A stretch of DNA of 46,776 nucleotides from Syntrophomonas sp. DTU019 (GTDB lineage: Bacteria; Bacillota; Syntrophomonadia; Syntrophomonadales; Syntrophomonadaceae). Positions 1-7,860 of this stretch are shown piece after piece. Location of the stretch: the NCBI GenBank assembly GCA_001512785.1, contig LFSQ01000124.1:1-46776 (forward strand), read 5' to 3'. The translations under genes and the position numbers were made by a program. The notes below the pieces were generated by a model. It was not told the origin of the DNA and ran no database searches. It was given only the letters and a program-made list of their open reading frames with translations. Position 1 is the stretch's first letter, and each line of letters opens with the position of its first letter.

Positions 1-42
1 GTTTTTGAGGTCTCTTTTCTATCTCTGACCCCTTTTTACCTA

Positions 43-279
43 CTAAAACTTTACACTACCCTTCCTGGGGATAGCGTCAAGATACCTTGGGGTTATAACT
101 TGGTATTGGTTTCTTATGCCTTCCCAGTTGCCCAGAATATATCGCTTGGCTTCCTGTACAAATCGCTTCTTGGCCTTTATCAGTATCCACCGATCTTCCC
201 TGCCTTTTTTCCTTCCTTGCTTGCTTCCCGCACAGCTTGGTTTGTTGACCGTACCCGAACGAGCACAGCGCTGATTAAG
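43..279 (-). mobile_element. Decayed transposase C-terminal fragment (possibly ISLre2/UPF0236 family)
   Basis: The minus strand is open from just below an in-frame TGA at 282-280 down to a TAG at 45-43. The translated stretch is rich in Lys/Arg and contains EAKRYILGNWEGI, which resembles from memory the 'KRYI-NNWEGI' segment of ISLre2-type transposases; IS66 transposases have a vaguer match. There is no start codon or upstream continuation, and the protein stops about 25 residues after the motif, so this is at most a remnant. The family call is an inference and weak. Confidence 0.35.
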
Positions 280-572
280 TCAAAAGCCCTGGAAAGACTG
301 ACTGCTTGACCTCACCTGCTCGACCCTACCTCTTCATGCCCACATGATTAGCCACAGGTTCAACATTATCCCAATTTTAACGTTTTATACCAGCCTTACC
401 ATTAATTACCGCCTCAAATCGGGAGGAGACTGCTAATATTTGTAGAATTTTGTCTTAGATTACTTTTTTACCAAAATAATTTAACAAAGGGAGGGTTTAA
501 TTAACTATGTAGGTTTTTGAAACTAACTATTTTATTGCCAAAACGACATTATTGAGGAAAGGATGGTTTATC
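280..572. other. Intergenic region with no gene seen
   Basis: No convincing reading frame, RNA gene or terminator is visible. The stretch becomes AT-rich after about 420 and leads into the SD (AGGAAAGGA at 555-563) of the next gene. A promoter for that gene should lie here, but no clean -35/-10 pair stands out. Confidence 0.5.
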
Positions 573-1778
573 TTGATAAAAAACCTGGTCAAGCGTTTTG
601 CAATAATAGCTTTAATAACATTATTTTCATTGAGTGGGCTAATCCCGGCAGTTCAGGCAGCAAGCTCCAAACCTGCAGCTACTGCAGCTTACGGAACCCG
701 AGATCTAAGCTTAGGCAGCCAGGGTTCAGCCGTCACCCAATTACAAAAAGACCTCGCCAGTTTAGGCTTTTACTCAAATAGTATTGATGGATCATTCGGT
801 CCCAAAACCCATGCTGCAGTGGTGAGTTTCCAGAAATCCCAGGGGTTAAAAACAGATGGCGTCGTAGGCCCGATAACCAAGAGGGCTCTATCTGAAGTAC
901 TGGATTTGGCCTTGGGCAGCCAGGGTTCGGCTGTCACCCAGTTGCAAAAGGACCTCGCCAGCTTAGGCTTTTACTCAAGTAGTATTGACGGATCATTTGG
1001 TCCCAAGACTCATGCTGCAGTGGTGAGTTTCCAGAAATCCCGGGGGTTAAAAACAGATGGCGTTGTAGGCCCGGTAACCAGGGCAGCTCTAAATAAAGCA
1101 TTAACAGGCTCCTCCAAGGCTACCAGAAAAACCGTTACTATTGCCGCCGGGACTATTTATGCGACCCCTATGTATATCAACGACAGCGGTGTTCCCGGAC
1201 CGGTAGTTATGATCGTAGGCGGTGTACACGGCAACGAACCGGCCGGATACACGGCAGCAGGGAAAGTAAAGGATTGGAATATAAAGAAAGGTAAACTGAT
1301 TGTATTGCCACAGGCTAACAAGAAGGCTGTAGAAAGAAAGACCCGTACTTATAACGGAGACCTTAACCGTCAATTTCCGCAAAGCAGCAAAGAATCGTGT
1401 GATAGCACCCTTGCCAAGGCCATCTATGCTGCTGTGAAGAATTATGAAGTTGACTGGCTAATGGACATGCATGAAGGCTATAACTATACCAAAATCAGTG
1501 ATTCTGTGGGGCAAAGCCTGATTTATTATCCCTCAACCCCTGCTAATACCATGGCTAACGCTATTGTAGACAAGCTGAACAGTGGTATCAGCACATCGTA
1601 TAAGAAATTCACTTTATATCGCTACCCGGTTAAAGGCAGCCTGGCCCGGGCTTCTGCCCAGTTTCTCGGGGTTCATGCCTTTATTTTTGAAACCTGTGAC
1701 AATCCCAGTCTCAGTGTACGCGTGAATTACCACCTTAAAGCGGCCGATACTCTACTATCCCGCCTGGGTATGCTGTAG
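573..1778 (+). CDS. Secreted metallopeptidase with two peptidoglycan-binding domains (M14/AspA-type)
   Basis: Likely an exported zinc peptidase acting on cell-wall or spore-wall peptides. The TTG at 573 is chosen because AGGAAAGGA sits about 9 nt upstream; a TTG at 552 lacks this. The 401-residue product has a signal peptide (positive start, hydrophobic core, cleavage near PAVQAA at residues 25-30). Two PG_binding_1 repeats follow at about 45-111 and 112-178, each with the LQKDLASLGFY and DGxxGPxT signatures. The C-terminal domain looks like the M14 / succinylglutamate desuccinylase fold: zinc motif HGNEP (His219, Glu222), a third ligand His300 in MDMHEG, and a catalytic Glu373 in FIFET. By analogy with other PG-binding/M14 fusions, a gamma-D-glutamyl-diaminopimelate type peptidase is plausible, but substrate is not shown by the sequence. 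Confidence 0.75.
   Translation: MIKNLVKRFAIIALITLFSLSGLIPAVQAASSKPAATAAYGTRDLSLGSQGSAVTQLQKDLASLGFYSNSIDGSFGPKTHAAVVSFQKSQGLKTDGVVGPITKRALSEVLDLALGSQGSAVTQLQKDLASLGFYSSSIDGSFGPKTHAAVVSFQKSRGLKTDGVVGPVTRAALNKALTGSSKATRKTVTIAAGTIYATPMYINDSGVPGPVVMIVGGVHGNEPAGYTAAGKVKDWNIKKGKLIVLPQANKKAVERKTRTYNGDLNRQFPQSSKESCDSTLAKAIYAAVKNYEVDWLMDMHEGYNYTKISDSVGQSLIYYPSTPANTMANAIVDKLNSGISTSYKKFTLYRYPVKGSLARASAQFLGVHAFIFETCDNPSLSVRVNYHLKAADTLLSRLGML
705..1106 (+). repeat. Tandem 201-bp duplication encoding the two PG-binding domains
   Basis: Units 705-905 and 906-1106 are almost identical at the DNA level, with most differences silent or confined to the linker ends. The repeat period is exactly 67 codons, so the reading frame is kept. 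This looks like a fairly recent in-gene duplication or one kept alike by gene conversion. Confidence 0.85.
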
Positions 1779-1824
1779 ACCAGTATTTCTCAGGTCTGTG
1801 CTGGGTAGTATTCACCCGTCAGGA

Positions 1825-1833
1825 TGTTATAAT
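1825..1833 (+). promoter_or_regulatory. Extended -10 promoter (TGTTATAAT)
   Basis: A perfect TATAAT at 1828-1833 is preceded by TG at the extended -10 position. No good -35 lies 17 bp upstream, which suits an extended -10 promoter. It is about 34 bp before the start codon of the next gene. Confidence 0.55.
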
Positions 1834-1866
1834 AGTAGGTGTTAATAAGCATAGAGGAGAGAATAC

Positions 1867-2400
1867 ATGACTTCTAACGCCAGACAATGGGTGCTCTTGA
1901 TAAGCCTGGTTTCGGTAGTAATAGCATTCGGTCTGTGGACCGCCAGCCGCAGCCCCGAACTGGAGATTCAACTGCCTCAAGGAGCAAATCTCATACAAGC
2001 TGATGATATGGTGATTGCCACCGCACAGGGGAAGGTTACAGTTGGAGAATCGACTCCTGAGGAAGTCGCTGCCCTCTTTCCAACCGGGAAGAACCTGGGT
2101 ATGAGCACGGTCTATTATGACCAGCAGCAGGGCTGTACTTTTACTTTCACCAAGCTGGACAGGCTTAAAGTAATGCATATTGAGAGCCCATCTCTGGTAA
2201 CCGCACGGGGAATCAAGGTGGGTGATCGCTTTGATCCAACCGTAATCGAGGCCTACGGCCCCAATTACGGTTTTGCCAGAAAACCCGGGGCGGTTGGGGA
2301 TATCGATGCAGCTTATGGTGACAACCATGGTGCGGTGATTTTTCAGGTGCGCAACAACATCGTCACCAAAATCATCCTGCAGAAAGAACCCCCGCGCTAG
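1867..2400 (+). CDS. Small membrane-anchored extracytoplasmic protein, function unknown
   Basis: I do not recognise a family. The 177-residue product has one N-terminal hydrophobic segment (about residues 8-25, WVLLISLVSVVIAFGLW) that could be an anchor or an uncleaved signal. The remainder is a soluble mixed alpha/beta region ending in a basic tail. The start ATG has a good SD (GAGGAGA about 6 nt upstream). The gene has its own extended -10 promoter and a terminator, so it looks monocistronic. It shares the plus strand with the upstream metallopeptidase and converges on ribH. Nothing in the sequence points to an enzyme. Confidence 0.65.
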   Translation: MTSNARQWVLLISLVSVVIAFGLWTASRSPELEIQLPQGANLIQADDMVIATAQGKVTVGESTPEEVAALFPTGKNLGMSTVYYDQQQGCTFTFTKLDRLKVMHIESPSLVTARGIKVGDRFDPTVIEAYGPNYGFARKPGAVGDIDAAYGDNHGAVIFQVRNNIVTKIILQKEPPR

Positions 2401-2427
2401 GACGATAATACCTATGCCGGTCTACTT

Positions 2428-2460
2428 ATAAAGGGAGGGTCACACTGACTCTCCCTTTAT
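2428..2460. terminator. Terminator hairpin between converging genes
   Basis: ATAAAGGGAGGGTCA pairs with TGACTCTCCCTTTAT across a 3-nt loop: 15 pairs, one of them a G-T wobble. It lies between the plus-strand gene ending at 2400 and ribH ending at 2554, so it can serve both directions. Neither side has a long U tract, but the stem ends in A/U-rich pairs. Confidence 0.75.
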
Positions 2461-2553
2461 CTTGCAAAACTTTCATATTTCAAAACCGCCAAAGCGAATC
2501 TGCATTTGCCAAACCGCTACGCGGCTCAGCTATAACCCTGAACTCTGGCCAAC

Positions 2554-3015
2554 TTACAACTGTTTTAAAAGGTTTGCCATTTCAATGGCGGTAAGAGCGG
2601 CGTCAACCCCCTTGTTGCCGGCCTTGGTGCCGGCACGTTCTATAGCCTGCTCGATGGTATCGGCGGTTATAACCCCGTAGATTACCGGGACCCCGGTCTG
2701 CAAGCCTACCTGCGCTATGCCTTTGGTCACCTCAGCCGACACATACTCGAAATGCGGTGTGGCCCCGCGAATTACCGCACCCAGGCAGATTACCGCATCA
2801 TAACCCTTCTGTGCCATGCGCAGTGCTGTCAGGGGCATTTCAAAAGCCCCTGGCACCCAGACTACATCGATGTTATCAGGATTCACATCATGGCGTACCA
2901 GGGCATCAATACAACCGGACAACAGTTTGTTGGTGATGAACTCATTAAACCTGGATACGATCAGTCCAAAGCGTTGTCCCTGTCCCACTACTTTTCCTTC
3001 GAATACTTGTGCCAC
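2554..3015 (-). CDS. ribH: 6,7-dimethyl-8-ribityllumazine synthase
   Basis: Last-but-one step of riboflavin synthesis: it joins 5-amino-6-ribitylaminouracil and 3,4-dihydroxy-2-butanone 4-phosphate to form lumazine, usually as an icosahedral shell. The 153-residue product matches the family length. Visible landmarks are SRFNEFIT near the N-terminus, [24 protein letters not shown] with the catalytic His region, and [15 protein letters not shown]. The GTG at 3015 is chosen because AGAGGAGG lies 7 nt upstream; an ATG at 3036 lies upstream of this SD and would add seven residues not seen in relatives. It is the last gene of the rib operon, about 26 nt after ribBA, and is followed by the shared terminator. 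Confidence 0.95.
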   Translation of the reverse strand: MAQVFEGKVVGQGQRFGLIVSRFNEFITNKLLSGCIDALVRHDVNPDNIDVVWVPGAFEMPLTALRMAQKGYDAVICLGAVIRGATPHFEYVSAEVTKGIAQVGLQTGVPVIYGVITADTIEQAIERAGTKAGNKGVDAALTAIEMANLLKQL

Positions 3016-3041
3016 TACTATTCCTCCTCTATGCATTAGCC

Positions 3042-4238
3042 TTATAGATTTACCAACAAATGGCCCATTTTATCCTTTTTGGTCTGTAGATAGCGGTGGT
3101 TCTCAGTTTTGCTGGGGATCTCGATGGGCACACGCTCGGTTATCTCCAGATCGTATCCTTCCAGGCCTTTGATCTTTTTCGGATTATTGGTCATCAGGCG
3201 CATTTTGCGGATACCCAGGTCGACCAGAATCTGGGCCCCGATACCATAGTCCCTCAAATCCGGCGCGAATCCCAGTTTGATGTTGGCCTCTACCGTGTCC
3301 ATGCCCCTATCCTGCAGTTTATAGGCTTTGATTTTGTTGCACAAACCGATACCGCGGCCCTCCTGGCGCATATACAGCAAAACCCCTTTGCCTTCAGCCT
3401 CGATCATCTCCAGGGCTTTTTGCAGCTGATCGCCGCAATCACAGCGGGAAGAACCCATCACATCGCCGGTTAAACACTCCGAATGCACCCTCACCAGTAT
3501 GGGTTCATCCGGATCCCACTCCCCTTTGACCAGAGCCAGGTGTTCTTTATGATCGAGCAGGGACTGATAGGCCACTGCCTTGAAATCGCCAAACTTGGAA
3601 GGCAGTCTGGCATCGGCCACCCGTACCACCAGTTTTTCACGGCGGCGCCGGTATTCGATAAGATCGGCAATGGTAATGATCTTTAAGCCATGCCTGCGGG
3701 CGAATTCGATCAGTTCAGGTACCCTGGCCATGGTGCCGTCGGCGCTCATAATCTCACAGATTACCGCCGCCGGATAAAGTCCAGCCAGACGGGCCAGGTC
3801 GATCGAACCCTCAGTATGCCCAGCCCTGCGCAATACTCCGCCTTCACGGTAGCGCAAGGGAAAAATGTGCCCCGGACGTCTGAAGTCGTCAGCAGTGCTG
3901 TCCGGCGCAATTAGAGCCGCAATGGTAGCAGCCCTTTCATGAGCAGAGATGCCGGTAGTACAGGAGCGATGATCTACGGAGACGGTAAAAGCTGTCTCGT
4001 GATTATCGGTGTTGTTGGTTACCATCGGTTTGATATCTAACTGGTCGAGGCGCGCCCCTTCCATAGGTACACAGATCAAACCGCGGGCATGGGTAGCCAT
4101 AAAATTGATTACCTCCGGGGTTGCTTTTTCAGCCGCCACCACAAGATCGCCTTCGTTTTCACGGTCTTCATCGTCAACTACAATGATCATCTTGCCTTCC
4201 CGGATGTCTGCAATTCCTTCTTCAATGGTGTTAAACAT
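3042..4238 (-). CDS. ribBA: Bifunctional 3,4-DHBP synthase / GTP cyclohydrolase II
   Basis: Supplies both precursors of riboflavin. The N-terminal half (about 1-200) is 3,4-dihydroxy-2-butanone 4-phosphate synthase, with the acidic [10 protein letters not shown] metal-binding stretch and the substrate loop [10 protein letters not shown]. The C-terminal half (about 205-398) is GTP cyclohydrolase II, with zinc cysteines in the [17 protein letters not shown] segment and the catalytic RQEGRGIGL and [17 protein letters not shown] motifs. At 398 residues it has the normal length for the fusion. The SD AAAGGAGG sits 8 nt before ATG 4238 and just after the end of ribE, so translation is probably coupled. 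Position in the operon agrees with the usual ribD-E-BA-H order. Confidence 0.96.
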   Translation of the reverse strand: MFNTIEEGIADIREGKMIIVVDDEDRENEGDLVVAAEKATPEVINFMATHARGLICVPMEGARLDQLDIKPMVTNNTDNHETAFTVSVDHRSCTTGISAHERAATIAALIAPDSTADDFRRPGHIFPLRYREGGVLRRAGHTEGSIDLARLAGLYPAAVICEIMSADGTMARVPELIEFARRHGLKIITIADLIEYRRRREKLVVRVADARLPSKFGDFKAVAYQSLLDHKEHLALVKGEWDPDEPILVRVHSECLTGDVMGSSRCDCGDQLQKALEMIEAEGKGVLLYMRQEGRGIGLCNKIKAYKLQDRGMDTVEANIKLGFAPDLRDYGIGAQILVDLGIRKMRLMTNNPKKIKGLEGYDLEITERVPIEIPSKTENHRYLQTKKDKMGHLLVNL

Positions 4239-4252
4239 AATAACTGCCTCCT

Positions 4253-4912
4253 TTATAGAAATCCATGCAGGGATAGAAAATCAATGCTCAGGCTGCTGCC
4301 TGCTGATGATTGATCATTCTTTGACAGCAGTTTTTCCACATAGCGGCCAATAATATCACTCTCCAGGTTGACCTCCTGACCGGGCTGTTTATACCCCAAA
4401 ATGGTGAGCTGAGCAGTATGGGGTATCAGCGAGACGGTGAAGTGATCATTGCCGACATCAACCACTGTCAGGCTCACCCCGTCTATGGCAATCGAGCCTT
4501 TGGCTACGGTGTATTTCAAGACCTCGGGCGGGGCTTTGATGGTGAATACGATGGCTATATCGAAGCGTTCCCGTTTGACTATCGAACCGATGCCATCCAC
4601 ATGCCCCTGAACCAGATGCCCGCCCAGGCGGTCAGTGAGCCTTAAAGCCCGTTCCAGGTTAACCGGGGAGCCGGCCGTCAGGTTTTTTAAAGTGGTTTTG
4701 ACGAATGTCTCCGGCATCACATCTGCCCAGAATTGCCGGGGTTCGAATTGCGTAACCGTCAAGCACACCCCATTGACCGCAATACTGTCGCCAAGCTTAA
4801 TATCTTCCGTTATCTTCTCCGCTTTCACCCCTAAGCGGATGGATTGGGCGCCCCGTTTTATATCACTGATGTATCCGATTTCCTCTATAATTCCAGTAAA
4901 AATAATTCTCAC
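4253..4912 (-). CDS. ribE: Riboflavin synthase, alpha chain
   Basis: Final step: dismutation of two lumazines to riboflavin and the pyrimidine precursor. The 219-residue protein shows the two tandem lumazine-binding barrels: FTGIIEEIG at the start and the repeat [12 protein letters not shown] in the middle, each with an 'AVNGVCLTV' or '[10 protein letters not shown]' strand. The first barrel's normal N-terminus is MFTGII, so the GTG at 4912 adds only a few residues (MRII); there is no better start, and the SD (AGCGG) is weak. The gap to the ribD stop is only a few bases, implying coupling to ribD. Confidence 0.94.
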   Translation of the reverse strand: MRIIFTGIIEEIGYISDIKRGAQSIRLGVKAEKITEDIKLGDSIAVNGVCLTVTQFEPRQFWADVMPETFVKTTLKNLTAGSPVNLERALRLTDRLGGHLVQGHVDGIGSIVKRERFDIAIVFTIKAPPEVLKYTVAKGSIAIDGVSLTVVDVGNDHFTVSLIPHTAQLTILGYKQPGQEVNLESDIIGRYVEKLLSKNDQSSAGSSLSIDFLSLHGFL

Positions 4913-4919
4913 CCGCTAA

Positions 4920-6041
4920 CTATGATTTGCTGCCGATAAGTCGGTTTTTAATATATCCAGTGACCAGCATATCCGGACCAATAAATGTCACCTGCACATC
5001 CTCAACCGCAATGGCTTCTGCCATATACTTGAATCCGCTGCCCTCCACCGGAGATGGTGCCATAGCCCCCCCTATGATTTTAGGGGCGATGAACCAGCAT
5101 AATTTATCAACCAGATGGTGTTTTAACAGGCTGGCGTTGATATTGCCGCCTCCCTCGACCAGAACGCTGCACAGCTTACGTTGAGCCGCGATCTGCAATA
5201 CCTGCTCCAGGTTGAGTTCATCGGCACTTCCGTCGACGGTTATGATCTCCAGGCCCAATTGCTGTAACTGCTCAGCCCGCCTGGGGTCAGCCTCTGCGGA
5301 GGTAAATACCAGAGTGCTTTGCTGTCTACTGGTGAGGGCAATCTGGCTATCCAAAGGCAAATCCAGGCGACCGTCCACGATTAAGCGTACTGGATCCCGA
5401 CCTTTACGGTCACCAAGCCGGGTATTCAAACGGGGATTATCGGCCAGCACCGTACCTATTCCTACCAGTATAGCATCGGCTTGATCCCTGAGCTGGTGCA
5501 CCCGGTGGCGAGCCGGTTCAGAGGTAATCCATTTCGAGTCTCCGCTTGGGCTGGCCAGCTTGCCATCCAGGGTCATGGCGGTTTTTAGAGTGACGAAAGG
5601 CAAACCAGTAACAATATATTTAAGAAAAACCTCATTTTGTTTCTCGGCTTCAGCCTGTAATAAACCGGTTTGGACCTCGATGCCGGCCTCCCGCAGTGCG
5701 CTCAGGCCATGGCCGCTGACCAGCGGATTGGGATCCTCCATAGCCACCACGCACTTTTTAATGCCGGCCTTGATCACTTCCCTGGTGCAAGGGGGCGTCA
5801 GGCCATGATGGTTGCAGGGCTCCAGGGTTACATAAAGGGTGGCACCCCGAGCTAATTCTCCTGCCTGGTTTAAGGCATGGATTTCGGCATGCGGCGTTCC
5901 GGCTCGATGATGATAGCCTTCGCCAACCACCACCCCATCTTTGACCACTACCGCTCCTACCAGAGGGTTGGGACTGGTCCGGCCGGTAGCCAGGGCGGCT
6001 AACTCAAGCGCTCGGCGCATATACTGCTCATCCTGATGCAT
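4920..6041 (-). CDS. ribD: Bifunctional riboflavin deaminase/reductase
   Basis: Second and third steps of the pyrimidine branch. Residues 1-145 form a cytidine-deaminase-like domain with HAE at 51-53 and PCNHHGLTPPC at 75-85 as the zinc site. Residues about 150-373 form the NADPH-dependent reductase domain, with TLKTAMTLDGK and the VEGGG motif. The ATG at 6041 has GGAGG 6 nt upstream; a longer frame would run back into the riboswitch expression platform, so it was rejected. The 373-residue length is typical. As the first gene after the riboswitch it takes the full regulatory effect of FMN. Confidence 0.95.
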   Translation of the reverse strand: MHQDEQYMRRALELAALATGRTSPNPLVGAVVVKDGVVVGEGYHHRAGTPHAEIHALNQAGELARGATLYVTLEPCNHHGLTPPCTREVIKAGIKKCVVAMEDPNPLVSGHGLSALREAGIEVQTGLLQAEAEKQNEVFLKYIVTGLPFVTLKTAMTLDGKLASPSGDSKWITSEPARHRVHQLRDQADAILVGIGTVLADNPRLNTRLGDRKGRDPVRLIVDGRLDLPLDSQIALTSRQQSTLVFTSAEADPRRAEQLQQLGLEIITVDGSADELNLEQVLQIAAQRKLCSVLVEGGGNINASLLKHHLVDKLCWFIAPKIIGGAMAPSPVEGSGFKYMAEAIAVEDVQVTFIGPDMLVTGYIKNRLIGSKS

Positions 6042-6062
6042 GATTGCCTCCAAATAAATAAA

Positions 6063-6082
6063 ACCCGATACTTTCATCGGGT
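6063..6082 (-). terminator. Riboswitch-controlled terminator
   Basis: ACCCGAT and ATCGGGT form a 7-bp stem with a 6-nt loop, followed on the minus strand by TTTATTTATTT. It lies between the FMN aptamer and the ribD SD, which is the expected place for the expression platform of a transcription-attenuating riboswitch. Confidence 0.8.
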
Positions 6083-6121
6083 AATACAAAGCCAAGCCGA
6101 GCAGAACATGCTCAACTAAAC

Positions 6122-6231
6122 CCTCTTCTCCCATCCAGACTGTCACTGTCGGCCCCGGAGTTTCACCGGATCATGCCTTGCGGCTCGCGGGCTTTACCGC
6201 CGATAGGGAATTTCACCCATCCCCGAAGAAA
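6122..6231 (-). promoter_or_regulatory. FMN riboswitch (RFN element)
   Basis: The minus strand carries the conserved RFN core in order: CTTCGGGG, GGGTGAAATTCCC, the CGGCGGTAAAGCCCGCGAG segment, TGATCCGGTGAAACTCCGG, GGCCGACAGT and the closing CTGGATGGGAGAAG. 5' and 3' ends pair as helix P1. Established role: FMN binding favours the downstream terminator and turns off the rib genes. All six helices appear present, so it should be functional. Confidence 0.97.
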
Positions 6232-6260
6232 GTTGCATGTGTTATTTTTTAATATACTTG

Positions 6261-6289
6261 ATGTTAACACTAGTAATCCCTTAGGTCAA
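6261..6289 (-). promoter_or_regulatory. Sigma-A promoter of the rib operon
   Basis: TTGACC (6289-6284) and TAACAT (6266-6261) are separated by 17 bp. Transcription would start about 20 nt before the FMN aptamer. The -35 overlaps the end of rpe. Confidence 0.7.
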
Positions 6290-6939
6290 GCGCGCAGGAG
6301 CTTAAGGCTGTTGATAGCCTCGGCCACACTGTTATGATTGAAGACATAAGAGCCGGCTACCAGGACATTGCACCCTGCCTTGACCACATCCTGACCGGTT
6401 TGTGCATTTATCCCCCCATCAACCTCCAAATAGCATGCCGGTCGGTGATGTTCGATCATGGCTTTTACTCGCTTTATCTTGGGCAACACCCCGGGTATGA
6501 AGCGCTGCCCCCCAAAGCCGGGATTGACCGACATGACCAAGACCAGATCCAGCTCCGGCAGTATCGGCTCCAACAGCTGCTCGGAGGTGGCCGGGTTCAA
6601 GCTCACCCCAACCTGACATCCCAGTTCTTTAACCATGGTCACCACCCGGTGCAGGTGCCGGCAGGCCTCCACATGTACGGTTACCAGGTCGGCTCCGGCT
6701 TCAACAAAAGCGGGGATCAATTGCTCCGGCCTGTCAATCATCAGATGAACATCGAGAAACAAGCCGGTAATACCGCATATATCAGCCACTACCTGCGGCC
6801 CGATAGTCAGATTGGGTACAAAGTGCCCGTCCATCACATCTATATGCAGCCAGTCGGCACCGGCTCTTTCCACCGCTTGAATATCCTCTCCCAACCGGGC
6901 AAAGTTCGCGCTAAGGATCGATGGGGCAATTAAGATCAC
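6286..6939 (-). CDS. rpe: Ribulose-phosphate 3-epimerase
   Basis: Interconverts ribulose 5-phosphate and xylulose 5-phosphate in the pentose phosphate pathway. The 217-residue TIM barrel has APSILSANF, LHIDVMDGHFVPN (His32 and Asp34 as metal/catalytic residues), the phosphate-binding VMSVNPGFGGQ and the VDGGIN loop with the second catalytic Asp. The start GTG at 6939 overlaps the rsgA stop by 4 bases (GTGA), so it is translationally coupled. It is the last gene of the long housekeeping operon, and the rib promoter begins at its end. Confidence 0.96.
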   Translation of the reverse strand: MILIAPSILSANFARLGEDIQAVERAGADWLHIDVMDGHFVPNLTIGPQVVADICGITGLFLDVHLMIDRPEQLIPAFVEAGADLVTVHVEACRHLHRVVTMVKELGCQVGVSLNPATSEQLLEPILPELDLVLVMSVNPGFGGQRFIPGVLPKIKRVKAMIEHHRPACYLEVDGGINAQTGQDVVKAGCNVLVAGSYVFNHNSVAEAINSLKLLRA

Positions 6940-7826
6940 CTATAGCACCTCTCATTTCTCATCACTTCCTCTAAAACAGCGATGTAATTGTGATAACGCA
7001 ACTGAGCAACCTGCCCATTCTCCAGGGCCTGCTTCACCCCGCATTCCACCTCGCGGTAGTGCAGGCAATTCTGGAAGCGGCACTCCCCTGCAGGCTGCGC
7101 AAATTCCGGATAATAAGCCCCCAGCTGGCGACTGGACAGGTCCTCGGGCAGGTCCAGAACACTGAACCCCGGGGTGTCAGCTATCCAACCGCCGCTTTCC
7201 ATGGGGTATAATTCTACGTGCCGGGTGGTGTGTCTGCCCCGACCGATTTTAGCGCTGACCTCCTGGGTCTTTATGGCCAGATTGTCAACCAGGCTGTTTA
7301 AGAGAGTAGACTTGCCAGTGCCTGATGGTCCGGCAAAAACAGCAATTTTCCCCTTAACCGCCGTAAGCAGTTGCTCCAAACCACAGCGTTGTTTGGCCGA
7401 GGTGTGGATAATCTCAAATCCCAGTGCTTTGTATATACGCATGATATCTACAGCCTTCTGGCTGGCCTCGAGATCGCATTTGTTCAATACGATCACCGGG
7501 GTGAGTCCGGCGTGCAGTATCAGTATAAGCAGGCGATCCAGCAGCATGGGAACCGGTTCAGGTCGGTTATAAGCCATTACTATCAGGACCAGGTCCACAT
7601 TGGCAATGCGGGGCCGATATAATTCATTCGCACGGGGTTCCAGCCTTTCTATAATACCGTGGGTTTCGTCCAAAGGGGTGATCAACACCCTGTCTCCGGT
7701 TAAAACCACCTGTTTTTTGACTTTGCCCCTTAGCTTGCACTCGTAGATTTGGCCCGCTTCACCCTGAACATAGTAGAAGCCGCTGTATTTCTTTAATATC
7801 AATCCATTAACCGGTTGATGGGGCAT
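6936..7826 (-). CDS. rsgA: Ribosome small-subunit-dependent GTPase A
   Basis: Circularly permuted GTPase that checks late 30S subunit assembly. An N-terminal OB fold (about 1-65) is followed by G4 NKCD (115-118), G1 GPSGTGKST (166-174), the switch region GRGRHTTRH and G3 DTPG (217-220); that order is the mark of permutation. The C-terminal zinc finger has Cys249, Cys254, His256 and Cys262. At 296 residues it is normal for the family. ATG 7826 has AGGAGGGAG just upstream. As in Bacillus, it follows prkC and precedes rpe. Confidence 0.96.
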   Translation of the reverse strand: MPHQPVNGLILKKYSGFYYVQGEAGQIYECKLRGKVKKQVVLTGDRVLITPLDETHGIIERLEPRANELYRPRIANVDLVLIVMAYNRPEPVPMLLDRLLILILHAGLTPVIVLNKCDLEASQKAVDIMRIYKALGFEIIHTSAKQRCGLEQLLTAVKGKIAVFAGPSGTGKSTLLNSLVDNLAIKTQEVSAKIGRGRHTTRHVELYPMESGGWIADTPGFSVLDLPEDLSSRQLGAYYPEFAQPAGECRFQNCLHYREVECGVKQALENGQVAQLRYHNYIAVLEEVMRNERCYR

Positions 7827-7860
7827 CTACTCCCTCCTGCGAATAGGTTGCCGGGGTTGC

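Noticed and set aside
100-309. A 69-codon plus-strand frame in the first 310 bases.
   Set aside because: No SD, no family resemblance, and its opposite strand reads more like a transposase fragment.
6042-6146. N-terminal extension of RibD to 6146.
   Set aside because: It would translate through the riboswitch terminator; ATG 6041 has GGAGG and matches the family N-terminus.
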